Program-made: the position numbers and the translations under genes
Part shown: positions 1 through 9,628 of the stretch, piece by piece
How positions within the stretch are numbered: position 1 is the first letter of the stretch
How the letters are laid out: each line of letters begins with the position of its first letter
NCBI GenBank assembly: GCA_015039365.1
Contig: WION01000543.1
Location: 1 to 35,334, forward strand
DNA length: 35,334 nucleotides
Direction of reading: 5' to 3'
Source: Amanita rubescens
Taxonomy: Eukaryota; Basidiomycota; Agaricomycetes; Agaricales; Amanitaceae
The notes under the pieces: generated by a model
Seen by the model: the letters and a program-made list of their open reading frames with translations, nothing else
The model's database searches: none
Told to the model about the DNA's origin: nothing

Positions 1-363
1 AGGATGAAGGGCAGGTCGAAGGATGCGAGGGAGACTACGGCGGCGGAGGGACAGCCTCAGCCGCGAGTGCAAGAGCCTCATGAACAGGCCTCATCGCAGG
101 AGCAACCGACTCGACCGACTCAACAGGTACAGCCTCCCCCGCAGGCACAACCACAAGGGCAACCCGTTCAGATGAGAGAAGGGCAGCCCCAGTCGGAAGT
201 GCCACAAAAGCAAGTGGATGAACGACAGACCCAGCAAGAACCTCCGCAACCTGTATCTGAGAGAGCAGGAGGAGAAGGACTGGAGCAGACGGGTGTTGTC
301 GACGCGCCAAGAAACGTCGATGCTGGACGAGATGAGCAGAAGATCCCTGCAACGTCATCTTAG
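1..363 (+). CDS. Possible 3' end of a Gln/Pro-rich protein (partial)
   Basis: The frame is open from the left edge of the window to a TAG at 361-363, with an ATG at 4. The peptide is rich in Gln, Pro, Glu and Arg, with runs such as QPQGQPVQ and QKQVDERQTQQEPPQP, and has no recognisable domain. It could be the disordered tail of a gene that begins outside the window, or a chance low-complexity frame, because the opposite strand is also open over most of the stretch. I do not recognise a family. Confidence 0.3.
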   Translation, partial: RMKGRSKDARETTAAEGQPQPRVQEPHEQASSQEQPTRPTQQVQPPPQAQPQGQPVQMREGQPQSEVPQKQVDERQTQQEPPQPVSERAGGEGLEQTGVVDAPRNVDAGRDEQKIPATSS

Positions 364-365
364 GC

Positions 366-406
366 ATGGCTCAGTAACGTATTTTCATTCGAAATGTTCT
401 ATTGCA
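366..406 (+). repeat. Direct repeat, copy 1 of 2
   Basis: The segment contains CAGTAACGTATTTTCATTCG, which recurs with one change in that core at 904-944. I judge about four fifths of the 41 positions identical by eye. Confidence 0.5.
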
Positions 407-903
407 TAATAAGCTGTGTACGCGTAGCTCCGACTTGGTGATCAATATAGCTCTGTAAGTTACGCGATAAGGGACTACCGACTCGAAGACGGTCGAGCAC
501 CGCGGACGTCAAAGCCGGTTCCACCTGTTAGTGGTTCATACGCTCTGGAAGCGGGGTCTGAGGCACGAGTTGAAGGAGGCGAGGCCTTGGGAGTGCGATG
601 ACAGAGGAGCAACTCCACGGACATCCGCAAGAGCAAGAACTTGCACTGGCCAGAGTAAAACTGGTCCTCAAGTCACCCCTGCTGCAACCTACGTCCAGCT
701 CATTTTTTGCCGTTTCCTTCTTCCACACCCCCGGCTTCCCTCTTTTAACTCCCCTTCCGGTAAACCCTTCAAACGTTTTCCCTCCTTCAATCCCTCCGAG
801 ACCAATGGGATGTTGAGGAATGTTTCGAAGTGTTTGCCGCTCCTAACGAATAAAGAACAATATACGAAGAAGCTCTGGTGGTTCTTGCATGAAGTGATCG
901 GGA

Positions 904-944
904 ATGGATCAGTAACGTATTTTTATTCGATATACTCCTTTGCT
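904..944 (+). repeat. Direct repeat, copy 2 of 2
   Basis: This is the second copy of the 366-406 repeat, with core CAGTAACGTATTTTTATTCG. The copies lie 538 bases apart in the same orientation, upstream of the first secreted-protein gene. Confidence 0.5.
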
Positions 945-1270
945 CTACTAGTTTCGCACAGTGCGGGACGCAAATCGCAGTGCGAGGCAGTGAGCCAGAA
1001 ACGCAAGCATCACGATTCATCTACCTATGATCGGCGTAACTGAGTAGGTGTTCACGGTAAGTGAAGACCATCGATGGCTGTTTGGCAGTGTTTCTTGACG
1101 CCTGACGGATAAAAAAGTAAATGATTGAACGACCGTATCCAACTATGTATCCAACTGCGCCGTATTTGATCATGATGGATGACAACCAGTCGGGGAACAA
1201 ATCGACTATCATTCGCCTATACCCTGAAACCCGGAGGTCGTGGGCTTAAATGCGAACAGTCTTCCTTCAA

Positions 1271-1290
1271 TTCAATCGAGGCAGGCCCTC
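1271..1290 (+). promoter_or_regulatory. Conserved promoter box of the secreted-protein array, copy A
   Basis: The box TTCAATCGAGGCAGGCCCTC ends 27 bases before the ATG at 1318. Nearly identical boxes precede copies B, C and D. An A/T-rich element (TTAAA followed by a GCGAAC-like string) lies about 25 bases further upstream in copies A, C and D. The position fits a core promoter or transcription start region. Confidence 0.6.
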
Positions 1291-1317
1291 GAAAACTACC
1301 ATCCTAACACTCACAAC

Positions 1318-2010
1318 ATGCAACTTTCTTTCATCTTCATCCTCCTCCCCTTCATCTCTACCGCATTCGCCTCACCGCTGCGTATCTTGGACAACAATAT
1401 CCAAGCCATCTCAGTATGTTCTTTCCTACTTTGTACCTGCCAACTTGTTCCATTAAATTTTCCCTAGGAACGAGACCGTTGGAACCTCCCAACATCAGTG
1501 GATAAGCTTCCAAAGCATGTTGAATCAAATCTACTTCTCCCTTGCTTGAAGTCTCGTGGGGCGCAAATAGCAGGCAAATGGTCGGATCCTACCTACAGAT
1601 TGAAGGAAGCATACGGTGGTCATAGCGCCATGTTCAAAACAATAAGACGTAATCCGAAGCAGGCGGAGGAACAGAAAAGAGGGTTCATCCATGAGACCGT
1701 TTATCTCGAAAGAGAAGGCATGTTGCTTGCGTGCGCAGAGAACCCAATGTGGTACTTCCTCGTCATAAAGGACGATGGTTATGAAGATGTCAGTCTCACA
1801 ACACAGAAGATGAAGGCTCTCGGTAAGGCCGCTCGTAAAAGTATTGATGAAAAATATGGCGAGGGCTTTGTAAACTGGTGAGTGTATCGGTTTGACAGTG
1901 ATTTGTGGGATATAGTGTGAGCAATTTTTGGTGGTAGGAATTTGAATATGAACCTTCTACTCAAGCCGACTGGCAATGAAGCCCGCCCCTGGAAGGGGAT
2001 CTATATTTGA
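1318..2010 (+). CDS. Secreted protein of an unrecognised array family, copy A
   Basis: Exons are 1318-1413, 1468-1877 and 1938-2010 (192 aa). Exon 1 encodes a signal peptide (MQLSFIFILLPFISTAFA) and a short propeptide ending NNIQAIS at a phase-0 intron. Exon 2 opens with Glu-Arg where other copies have Lys-Arg, so the Kex2-type site is probably weakened. The mature part contains GAQIAG, YGGHSAMFK, HETVYLEREGMLLACAENP and LVIKDDGY, which align with copies D and E. A phase-2 intron precedes a 73-base exon ending KPTGNEARPWKGIYI. If the second intron were not spliced, the frame would stop at 1881. The shared C-terminal tail and exon length in copies B and E support splicing. No known domain is recognised. 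The protein is probably secreted; its function is unknown. Confidence 0.82.
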
Positions 2011-2716
2011 ACGGTACCTGGCTGGATTGCGTCACGCATGTGTGGGAACCGGAGGTAGCGTTTTAGATGGCGAAGATTCAATGTATGCGCAAGGAGGTTT
2101 GTTGCTAGTCGCGTGTATAGTACATTCGCCCGTGGTTGCGGAGAAAATCGGGTTGGCGTTGCAGAGCAGAGTCCGGCGTTGGTACTTGCATGAGCGACGA
2201 ACGAGAATTGAGGGCAGCTCACTAAAATTCAGCTAAGACCGGTTCTCACGTTCTTGCTTTGCCGCATGCAAGGAGCGGTCATACAGAAATTACTCAGAAG
2301 CAATCCCCGAGCGGGCGCATTTCAATTAGAGTGGTCCTGGCGGCACGCTCGGATTTGCCGACGAGTCTGCTGGTAGCACGACAGTACTGGTCACTGCATA
2401 GGCGATGATAAGCCTGAGCGTACTCCTGCCATCTCGCTTCCTCCAACCCCTCCAACCCCAGAGGGACAAGCGAGTATCACCTACTCGCTGGTAATGCAGA
2501 TGTAGGACAAGAGCCTAAGCCCGCGACATTAGCCTAGGCTTAAACGTTCAGTATGTCAGTCCGGTAGTTTTCAATTCAAAATATCCGGTAATTGTAAACC
2601 GCAACAATATATTTAAGTAGCCGCCACCCTTTCCTAATTACAGCCGCCAAGAAATCATGTCAAAAAGCGACCCTAACAGCAGTATTGGATTACAGACCGA
2701 TTAATGGTGCGCCGTC
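2011..2716. other. 3' flank of copy A and intergenic DNA
   Basis: The first 150 bases resemble the 3' flanks of the other array copies: a TTTGAACGGTACCTGGCT-like string at the stop codon, a GGTAGCGTTT string and a GGTTGCGGAGAAAATCGG string all recur after copy E with changes. The rest holds no gene that I can support. The minus-strand CorA-like gene ends at 2717. Confidence 0.5.
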
Positions 2717-4975
2717 TTACTTTGGCAAAGTTCCTTCTTTGGACTTTGCTCTGAACTTCTTCGAATGATCGGCCTTCCCGATCGCATGGTAGACAATGTA
2801 AATGGGCCACCCAAGCCTTCTCCAGAATGTCATTTCCCTGTTAACGTTAAACAAGTCGCTCCATTGGAAGGCGACAAGGATCCATATCGTCGCCGCCGTC
2901 AGGACACATGTCGTCCCAAAGTATAGTGATAAAGTGGTTACCCCCGAGCTAATTTCCTGCACGTGCATGCCAAAAAAGCCCTTGACGATGTCAATATGTG
3001 AGATCCGCTACGCAAACACGAGAGCATACCGCCATGAACGTTGCTGGGAGGAAAAACATGGTAAGGTAGGCTATTTGCTTCATCTAATTTAACGGTAAAC
3101 GTCGAAGTTTCGCTTTACACAGATACTTACAACTGGATTAAGCTAGTTCAAACGCAATTCTGAATAGCAGAGGCGATCCAGACTTACCAGCACTGTCTCT
3201 GATCGCAATCTCCGTCATCCTTTGTGCGGTTTTATTGTCAACCTTCAGAAGGATTGAGTACAGAGAGCAATGAGTCACGAGTAGTACGCACCAAATCCAC
3301 AATATACTTTAGGCGGCTCTCCTGCATTGCGCACACCTTATCTAACCGTTCAATCTCCTCCAGCAAAGTTGTACACTCCCGACGTAGCAATTGATCACAT
3401 AATTGTCCTGTGTCAGCAGGATTTGGGGTATTTGATATGAAATTAACTGTCCTCTTGAACGCAGCTAGTAGAGAAGAATAGTGCAGAAGGTGTGCACGGA
3501 TGACATGAAGCCCGTCCGTAAAATCATTAGTAGACGATATTCGGATCACTTCTTTTTCCTAGGCGCAACTGGGGTCACAGCTTATTCGTCCGTGACATGG
3601 CAATAACGAACCACAGAGTATATATGCTGGTAAAGATGTTGAAGGGATTCATCCCATGCGTACATCGTATGCCATATAAAGATCAAAAGGAAAAAAGTTG
3701 GATCATTAGTGTATTTTAGCGCCCTTTGCCAATAGACACTTTGACCTATCGGTCGAGTAAACCATCGTGTAGCATGATCATTGTTAGACTTACCGGCATA
3801 AAGTATTCTTTCATGTAGATAAGAGGCTTTCGTAGTCGGAAGGCTCATGTCTGCATGGAATGAAATCAGAGTGTTCCCTGCAATATTGCGTATCAGATGC
3901 ACTGAGAGCAAATCTAAAATGAGCGCCTTGTTATCTACGACGCGATCAGCGTGATCATCCATTTTAAATATAAACTATGGCTCACTGGATTTGAGTCTCA
4001 GTGGCGCTTGTGTGTCAATCGTCTGCGAAACTACTCATTGTTCAGTGAGTCCGTACTCAGAATAACTAAACGAGAGGGAAAAACATACGCAATCTTCTAC
4101 GGCCTGGAAGGTTTTGCATCTTTGCCTCTTGATCACATCCACGATGTAGGACTGCTGCATCAATTGACTGAAGGAAAGGAAGTGTAATTGTTATGTCTAA
4201 ATGCTGTTAGAACAGGATTTCACGATTAGCGGGTAACGCGCACGATCCCCAGTATGGTGTCGCAAGTCGTCTTGAAAGTGTGAAGGGATCCAGTTTAATG
4301 ATGAAGAAAAGAAGACCGGTTCAATGTTGTACCTGCGATTAAGTCAGAGGCATTAGTTTCAAGAGTCCCGTTGAGGTAAAAAAGCTGGCCCACTTGGCGC
4401 CGACCATCTGCAGCGCAGGCCCCGTCATATTCTCCACAAATAGCGCCCTCACTCTTATATCCGGTTTTTGCTACAAAACATATTAATTGCTTTAACCGGC
4501 TAGAGAGAAACGAACGAACGAACCTTATCATCCATCAACCGACCCCACTCATTGTCCAAAGAAGCGTTGCCATCCAATAGAACCAGTGCGTCACCACGGT
4601 GAAATATACCACTGCTATCAACATCTAGCTTGTATATTACGCATTTCTTGCTGCGGTCATAGCCATCGATAGCATCTCGAATTCCGCTTCTTGCCACTTG
4701 GTTATGCGACCAGTTGGGAAAACGAGACTGGGGGTATTCTTTCCAGCAGCGACCTTGACAATCCTTGTGATCACAATCTCTGGGGACAGGTGGTGCGTCT
4801 GAGTTTAATTGTTTCTGGTCAATACCTGATGACAATCAGCTGTCTCTAAAGCTTCTGTCGACGAAATGCCACACTGACCATCCCGTATGTCTATCCACGG
4901 CCAAGGCGCAGCAGCAGCAGCATGTCGGTAGGCGGGAGGCGGAATGGGATCAAACTCTGTGTCGGGAGGGTCCAT
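2717..4975 (-). CDS. CorA-like membrane protein with a GMH motif, 13 exons
   Basis: Exons are 4975-4879, 4825-4524, 4470-4394, 4332-4244, 4196-4089, 4030-3986, 3934-3794, 3745-3612, 3558-3292, 3242-3188, 3132-3131, 3083-3030 and 2980-2717 (544 aa). The sum is in frame and all introns are 47-61 bases. The sequence fits the fungal CorA-like family: HKDCQGRCW, FPNWSHNQ, RVRALFVEN, FFSSSLNWIP, LLSVHLIR, YLHERI, HTMYAWDESL and VIRAHLLHYSSLL occur in order. The C-terminus has the usual two membrane segments, at about 440-461 and 471-496. Family members act as Mg2+ or divalent-cation channels, but the canonical Gly-Met-Asn signature between the two helices reads Gly-Met-His here (461-463). A run of five Ala lies near the N-terminus. 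The second donor sits in a (GTTC)n microsatellite. Family assignment is firm; transport activity is inferred. Confidence 0.88.
3131..3132 (-). other. Candidate two-base micro-exon (TT) of the CorA-like gene
   Basis: Between the exon ending at 3188 (one base of a codon left over) and the exon starting at 3083 (phase 0) lies about 104 bases. Joining the two outer exons directly breaks the frame. Two consecutive introns of 55 bases (3187-3133) and 47 bases (3130-3084), both starting GTAAGT and ending CAG or TAG, leave exactly TT between them. That completes a Val codon and keeps the conserved RDSA-x-MKQI context. Confidence 0.6.
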
Positions 4976-6224
4976 AAGCGAAGAGAACTTGAGGGCAGTG
5001 AGTAAGTGTATTGGAAATCTCCTTTTATATTAAGTTTGGTTCGAGTTCTGAGGTGATTAAGTTCAGTGCTAAAAGTCATGTACAGACTTGAATCCAGCAC
5101 GGAAGCGCCCAGCGCCCAAAGGCTGTACATATTGTACATTCTGCGAATCTATAACGTCCGGTTGGAAACCAGTTGAAGGCCGTGTGAAAGAACTAGTCCA
5201 AAGAGCAATCTGACGGTTTCGATGCATTGCAGGGTCGGGTGACCGTGACTCCATGGCAAACTATTTCGTCCATGAATCTGGTAATTCTAAGCATGAGGTG
5301 TGCGTAGAATGTAGTCTGCGTGTGAGTCTTGTGAGATAGCGAATGTGTCACGGTCCTGCGTCACAGCAGCATCCGGATCTTTTCGCGCCCCACCCGCCGT
5401 ATTGCAACAAAAGATTTCACGGTGTTGCTAATCCATTGAATCAAATCAAGTAACGTGTGAGCGCAAGCGCGTATTATGAACAATCCCGAACACAGACGAG
5501 CAAAAGAGAGAGATAATACTTACTTCATAGAAATCGCCCTGTCAACGGTACTTGCCAAGCTCCCGGTTTCAGCATCTGTGCATTTGTTCCTTCCAATAAG
5601 CTCCCTCACATTCATTACGCAGATATCTCAATCTGGATACAGCATGGCACCGGGGAGGATGTTAAGCGCGCTAACAATAGATCTACGTCAGCTGAGATGG
5701 ATGAGAGCTTTCCACAAACCTATGACGCCCAGAAATCGCCCTTTGCTCTCACGTGTGTTTGGGGTATCTCGAAATCAGGAAGTGCCAAATAACCTTTCGC
5801 CGTCAGTTTTTGCTACCTCCAACATCACAAGCAATCCAGAGACTTGCACGCGTTCATCTTTGCAACAGCGAATGGATTGTCGACTCGCATGAGGGTTTCA
5901 ATGTTGATCTTCCAAATTAGGAAGGTAAGCGGCATGACTAATCGGCTATTATCAGTCCTGCTCATAATTTTCGTCCGCCCTAACCACATCATGCTATCGG
6001 TATCACATCATCTGCTAAACGAGAAGACATCTCCGTTCATTGTTATGCAACATGTTCTACGCGCTTGGAGCAAAACCAACCCTTCAAGCTATGTAACATT
6101 TCCTTTTTCCTTTGCAACCGCTAGTAGCCTACGCCGTAGCATAGTATTATCAGCCCCAATACAACTTTTTCTTCTTCCGACATCCAAAACCGCTTTACCG
6201 CTCTTGGCCGAGCGTCCGGGCAGA
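4976..6224. other. Intergenic region between the CorA-like gene and array copy B
   Basis: An ATG-started frame at 5476-5892 and a frame at 5844-6473 on the plus strand are open, but they have no recognisable motif. The second overlaps the last exons of copy B on the other strand. I regard both as chance frames. This stretch should contain the CorA-like promoter and the 3' flank of copy B. Confidence 0.4.
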
Positions 6225-6913
6225 TCAAACGTAGCGCGCCTCCCACTGGCCATCGGATTCTTTCAGATATACAAAGTTCGCGAGCTTGAGTTCCTTACTA
6301 CAAGAACCTTGATAAATATCCCATCTGGCAATCGAATCAATAAACTCACGAGTCAATTTTATGTAGCTTTGATATATTATCGATGGCAGCAGACTGGACG
6401 GCTTTCACTCCCTCCAGACCAAGGATCGATCTTGCGGACGAGGCAGAAAGATCTCTATCGTCACTCCTTATGACGACCATGTAATGTGGATCATCCGCTG
6501 TCGTCGGGCTGTGTTTCCCCCATGCAACGAGGTCACCTAATTTAACATGAAGTTCAACGTTGGCTTCGGCTCGTTTCTTCATTTGGATTGATGAACGCGT
6601 CCCTTGAAAGTACCCCTTGATCAAGACGGGCTGCTCTAAATAACGGGTTTTGTACGCGCGTTCTGTACCGAGTCCTGCTATGGAATTTGTATTACGATCA
6701 CGCCACATTTCGATAAGTGTTTTTATGTCAAGTTGTGCTGGGATATCCTCTCGTTTCTAGGAAAAACTAATGAATGCAACGTCGGGAGGTGCACTGCAGC
6801 AAGGGACATACTGAGATCGCTGATATATTGTCCATTGAGGAAGCAATGGGCAGCGGTGAAGCACATATGGTATAGATGTAGATGAAGAGGATGGAAATAA
6901 TAGAGAGGTACAT
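6225..6913 (-). CDS. Secreted protein of the array family, copy B (inverted)
   Basis: Exons are 6913-6812, 6756-6350 and 6297-6225 (193 aa). The signal peptide is MYLSIISILFIYIYTICA, followed by a propeptide ending DNISAIS. After a 55-base phase-0 intron, exon 2 opens with Lys-Arg-Glu-Asp, a good Kex2-type site. The mature part keeps only the outline of the family: SIAGLG, PVLIKGYF and PHYMVVI align with copies A and E, while the Tyr-Leu-x-x-x-Gly region has become VKLGDLVAWGKH. A 52-base phase-2 intron precedes a 73-base exon ending SDGQWEARYV, the same length as in copies A and E. This is the only copy on the minus strand. It lies head to head with the thioesterase-like gene (244 bases between start codons), so the two may share a promoter region. 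Function is unknown. Confidence 0.8.
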
Positions 6914-6927
6914 GATACGATCGTTGT

Positions 6928-6947
6928 GAGGGCCTGCCTGAATGGAA
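6928..6947 (-). promoter_or_regulatory. Conserved promoter box of the array, copy B
   Basis: On the minus strand this reads TTCCATTCAGGCAGGCCCTC and ends 14 bases before the ATG at 6913. The CAGGCAGGCCCTC core is identical to that of copies C and D. A CCTAAAAGC string lies further upstream, like the TTAAAAGC element of the other copies. Confidence 0.55.
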
Positions 6948-7156
6948 TCCGGAGTAGACCTCCAGCTTTTAGGCCCATACATTCGGACTTGCCAGGTGTA
7001 TGATGCGGAAGTTACGGTCGTTAAGGATCATGATTACACACCCGCGTAGCCACTCGTAGCCATCGAGATGCGTGTAAAGGAACTCGAACTCCTTTGATGG
7101 AAACGGGTCAGGTTGAAACCCGGCAATTGCTCGGGCCGGTTTTACTACTGCTCGCC

Positions 7157-8145
7157 ATGAATCGGGTCTTCCTCGGTCGTCGTCCTCCTGGCAGGTGGTC
7201 CTGCTGGTCTTCAACTCGCCCTTACTCGACAACAACTTCACTTTACCGCAGACCACTCCTTCTCACCTCATTATTCTCCATATCCCTCCTCTCTTATACC
7301 TTTGGCTCGCTCTATCCTCCTCCACAACTCTCCCTACTCTTTCCCAGACCAGCACCTGGCCCCCCATCCGAACATGATTCTCACAGTTCCATCGAATACA
7401 CAAATTCCCTGGAACAAACCCTTCAAACCCTCCCTCTTCTCCAATCTCTCCGATCTCAACCAGACGCCGACGAATGGTACGAAACTCGACCTTATACGAA
7501 CTACCCAGAAGAAAGGCGCGTGAACAATCTAAGCGCGGGCGCACTTCGCGGTCCCGGGAAACTCGCGTTAAGGCCCTTGGTGAGATCGAGGAAAAACGAG
7601 AAGGAAGCAATCGTGCTTATTCACGTTGGAAGAGGGCTGTGCGGGCACGATGGGATTATACATGGTGGTTTGTTAGCGACGTTGTTGGACGAGAGTTTAG
7701 CTAGGACGGTGGGTGGTTTTTTTTCTTCTTCTTCCTTATGTATGTGCTAATGACTCTCGGTAGGCGATATCGAGTTTTCCCGAACGAGTAGGCGTAACTG
7801 CTAATCTCAACATTAATTACCGAGCGCCGACGCGAGCTGATCAGGTTCGTTGTCTGCTCTGCTTCTCCTGCCTCACTAAAATTTTCCCATTGCTTCCAGT
7901 TCATCGTTATCAAAGTCAAACTCGACACACTGGAAGGCCGCAAGGCCAGCGTATCCGGACGAGTGGAAGACCTCCAGGGCAATCTGCTCGTCGATGCAAC
8001 AGCCACGTTTGTCCAACCCAAGTATGCCAAACTGCTCAATTCGGCAATTCTGAAACAGGCTATGGGCGAACCTACTACGAATCCGGATCAGCCCGTTTTG
8101 TTGGCGAATGGAGAAAAGTTGAAGATACCTACGAAAGACTCTTGA
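7157..8145 (+). CDS. Mitochondrial membrane-anchored hotdog thioesterase-like protein
   Basis: Exons are 7157-7708, 7764-7844 and 7900-8145 (292 aa), with both introns in phase 0. The N-terminus is Arg- and Ser-rich without acidic residues, as expected for a mitochondrial presequence, and is followed by a hydrophobic segment at about 33-52. The C-terminal half is a 4HBT/hotdog domain: HGGLLATLLDES (169-180) carries the usual HGG and the acidic residue on the long helix, then VGVTANLNINYRAPT and a beta strand reading ASVSGRVED. This matches the fungal mitochondrial thioesterase superfamily proteins of the Fmp10 type. Substrates of these proteins are not settled; acyl-CoA hydrolysis is inferred. 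The Pro/Ser-rich linker at about 54-100 is typical of the group. It lies inside the secreted-protein array, and a broken copy of its 5' part is at 11660-11832. Confidence 0.85.
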
Positions 8146-8390
8146 TTCAAAGCATATAGATGTGGGATGCAGGATATACCACTATTGCTAGAATATATAT
8201 ATCTGTATAATTTTTGGTGGACGACGGGCGGGTCCATATAGGTCTAACGCATCCGGTCGCTTCGATACTTAGGCTTACTTAGGCTGCGGCACCGACGTCG
8301 CCGTCAAGATCAATGTGATCCATAACGACCGTGACGCGTAAGCTTAGTAAAAGCGAACGCTTAACACGATGTTTCCAAGATTCGAAACTG

Positions 8391-8583
8391 ATGCAACCCT
8401 CTAGTATCACGCTGGCATCCTTATCTTCATCTCTACCGTATCGAACAACGATATTTAAGCCATCTCAGTACGTCCCGTTAACTAGCTTTTTGCTGTTTCT
8501 AGAAACGAGGAAGAACGCAGATTGAAAAGAAGCAACTCTTAGGATCGAACATCAATGGATCAACTCATACCGGAACAGATTGA
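8391..8583 (+). pseudogene. Relic of an array copy (F): exon 1, shortened intron, start of exon 2
   Basis: The ATG context ATGCAACCCTCTAGTATCAC matches the signal exon of copy C. A deletion then removes the middle of exon 1 and shifts the frame before AAGCCATCTCA. The intron 1 donor is intact but the intron is cut to 35 bases (8468-8502). Exon 2 still opens AAACGA (Lys-Arg) and runs open until a TGA at 8581. An upstream AAAAGCGAACG element is present at about 8349. This is a dead copy. Confidence 0.6.
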
Positions 8584-8711
8584 AACTTGGCGCCCCTGTC
8601 GTTTTGGCACCGCATCATATCATGATGGATAACGCCTAACGACGCGTCGTCTTCCGTCAAACCCCGAAATTTCGGAGGCTCGTAGGCTTAAAAGCGAACG
8701 TTTTCCCTCTA

Positions 8712-8731
8712 TTCAATCCAGGCAGGCCCTC
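8712..8731 (+). promoter_or_regulatory. Conserved promoter box of the array, copy C
   Basis: The box TTCAATCCAGGCAGGCCCTC ends 33 bases before the ATG at 8765, with CTTAAAAGCGAACG at about 8686 upstream. Among the four boxes this is closest to the consensus. Confidence 0.6.
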
Positions 8732-8764
8732 AATCGAAACCGATCTTTGTAAGATTCGCAAATA

Positions 8765-9401
8765 ATGCAACTCTCTACTATCATTCCCATCCTCTTCCTC
8801 TTCATCTCTAATGTATGCGCCTCACCGCTGTATATCGGTTCCTCGAACAACCATACTATTCAAGCCATCTCAGTACGTCCCTTGATACATTGCACCTCTC
8901 GACGTCATAACTAGTTTTATCTAGAGACGTCCAAACATGTTACAGGCAAACCGGGTTATCGCTCATATGAATACGTTGGTGGATATGGTGTCGGGAACAT
9001 AGTCACTCCAGCCATAATCAAAGGAATTTGGATAACAGGAGTAACAACTGGCATAAAGGAAGAAGAAATCATCCACGAGGGCGCCTATCTCTGGAAGGAG
9101 GGGATGTTATTTGCATTTCTGATCAACGACAGACCGAGCAGGGACCTTCCAGACTACATTTTTATCATAAAGAACGTGGGCTCGGATCTCGTTTCTGAAG
9201 CGCAAACCCGCCTGACGAAGGAAGGGGCAAAAAGATTTCGTGATACCACTAAGGCAGAACTTATGTCCGACTACAATCCAAAACCAAAATTGTGAGCCCA
9301 TTCACTCGACTCGTGGGATACCTACCAACATTTTTGCTAGTCTACCTCGAGAAAGCTGGATGTATAGTAAAAAGAATGGAATGAAGGCGGTCTTTGTTTG
9401 A
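8765..9401 (+). CDS. Secreted protein of the array family, copy C (changed splice acceptor)
   Basis: Proposed exons are 8765-8872, 8927-9291 and 9341-9401 (177 aa). The signal peptide (MQLSTIIPILFLFISNVCA) and propeptide end TIQAIS. Using the acceptor homologous to the other copies (8924) would keep a dibasic Arg-Arg but run into a stop at 8999-9001. Using the AG two bases further on (8926) keeps the frame to the end and loses the dibasic site. Exon 2 is about 45 bases shorter than in A and B, missing N-terminal mature sequence. It keeps PAIIKGIW, IIHEGAYLWKEGMLFAF and YIFIIKN, which align with A and E. Exon 3 ends MKAVFV at a stop aligned with copy E. It may be a working protein with a different processing site, or a recent pseudogene. 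Confidence 0.6.
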
Positions 9402-9628
9402 ATGGTGCCTCCATGGCTCGTTCACGCCACGCATTGTCATAGCGCTGAGAATGGGAAGTGATGTTAGAAAACTTGGGACGGAGTAGGTGATATTTAAATA
9501 AGTAATGCATCCTGTACTATACATGGTCTCAGTGTCATCATATCGATCGAATCAAGATCAAGATCCATAACGAAGCTGTCTAAATTCAGGAGGGTCACGA
9601 CTTAAAAGCGATGCAAGATTCGCAACTG

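Larger units (their letters stand above)
364..1240. other. Stretch without a convincing gene; carries a 41-base direct repeat
   Basis: Several frames are open here but none has convincing codon content, splice structure or homology. The only structure I can support is a diverged direct repeat of about 41 bases (366-406 and 904-944). From about 1200 the sequence becomes the conserved upstream region of the secreted-protein copy that starts at 1318. Confidence 0.5.

Noticed and set aside
5036..5050. GGTTCGAGTTC resembling a tRNA B box
   Set aside because: No A box or cloverleaf surrounds it. It lies just upstream of the CorA-like start.
5069..5254. AT-rich minus-strand ATG frame as an alternative start of the CorA-like gene
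   Set aside because: It does not splice in frame to exon 2. The ATG at 4975 gives a frame-consistent exon 1 with a normal 53-base intron.
5476..6473. Two open plus-strand frames (138 and 209 aa) near copy B
   Set aside because: They have no recognisable motif or splice support, and the second runs antisense through exons 2 and 3 of copy B, which are supported by homology.
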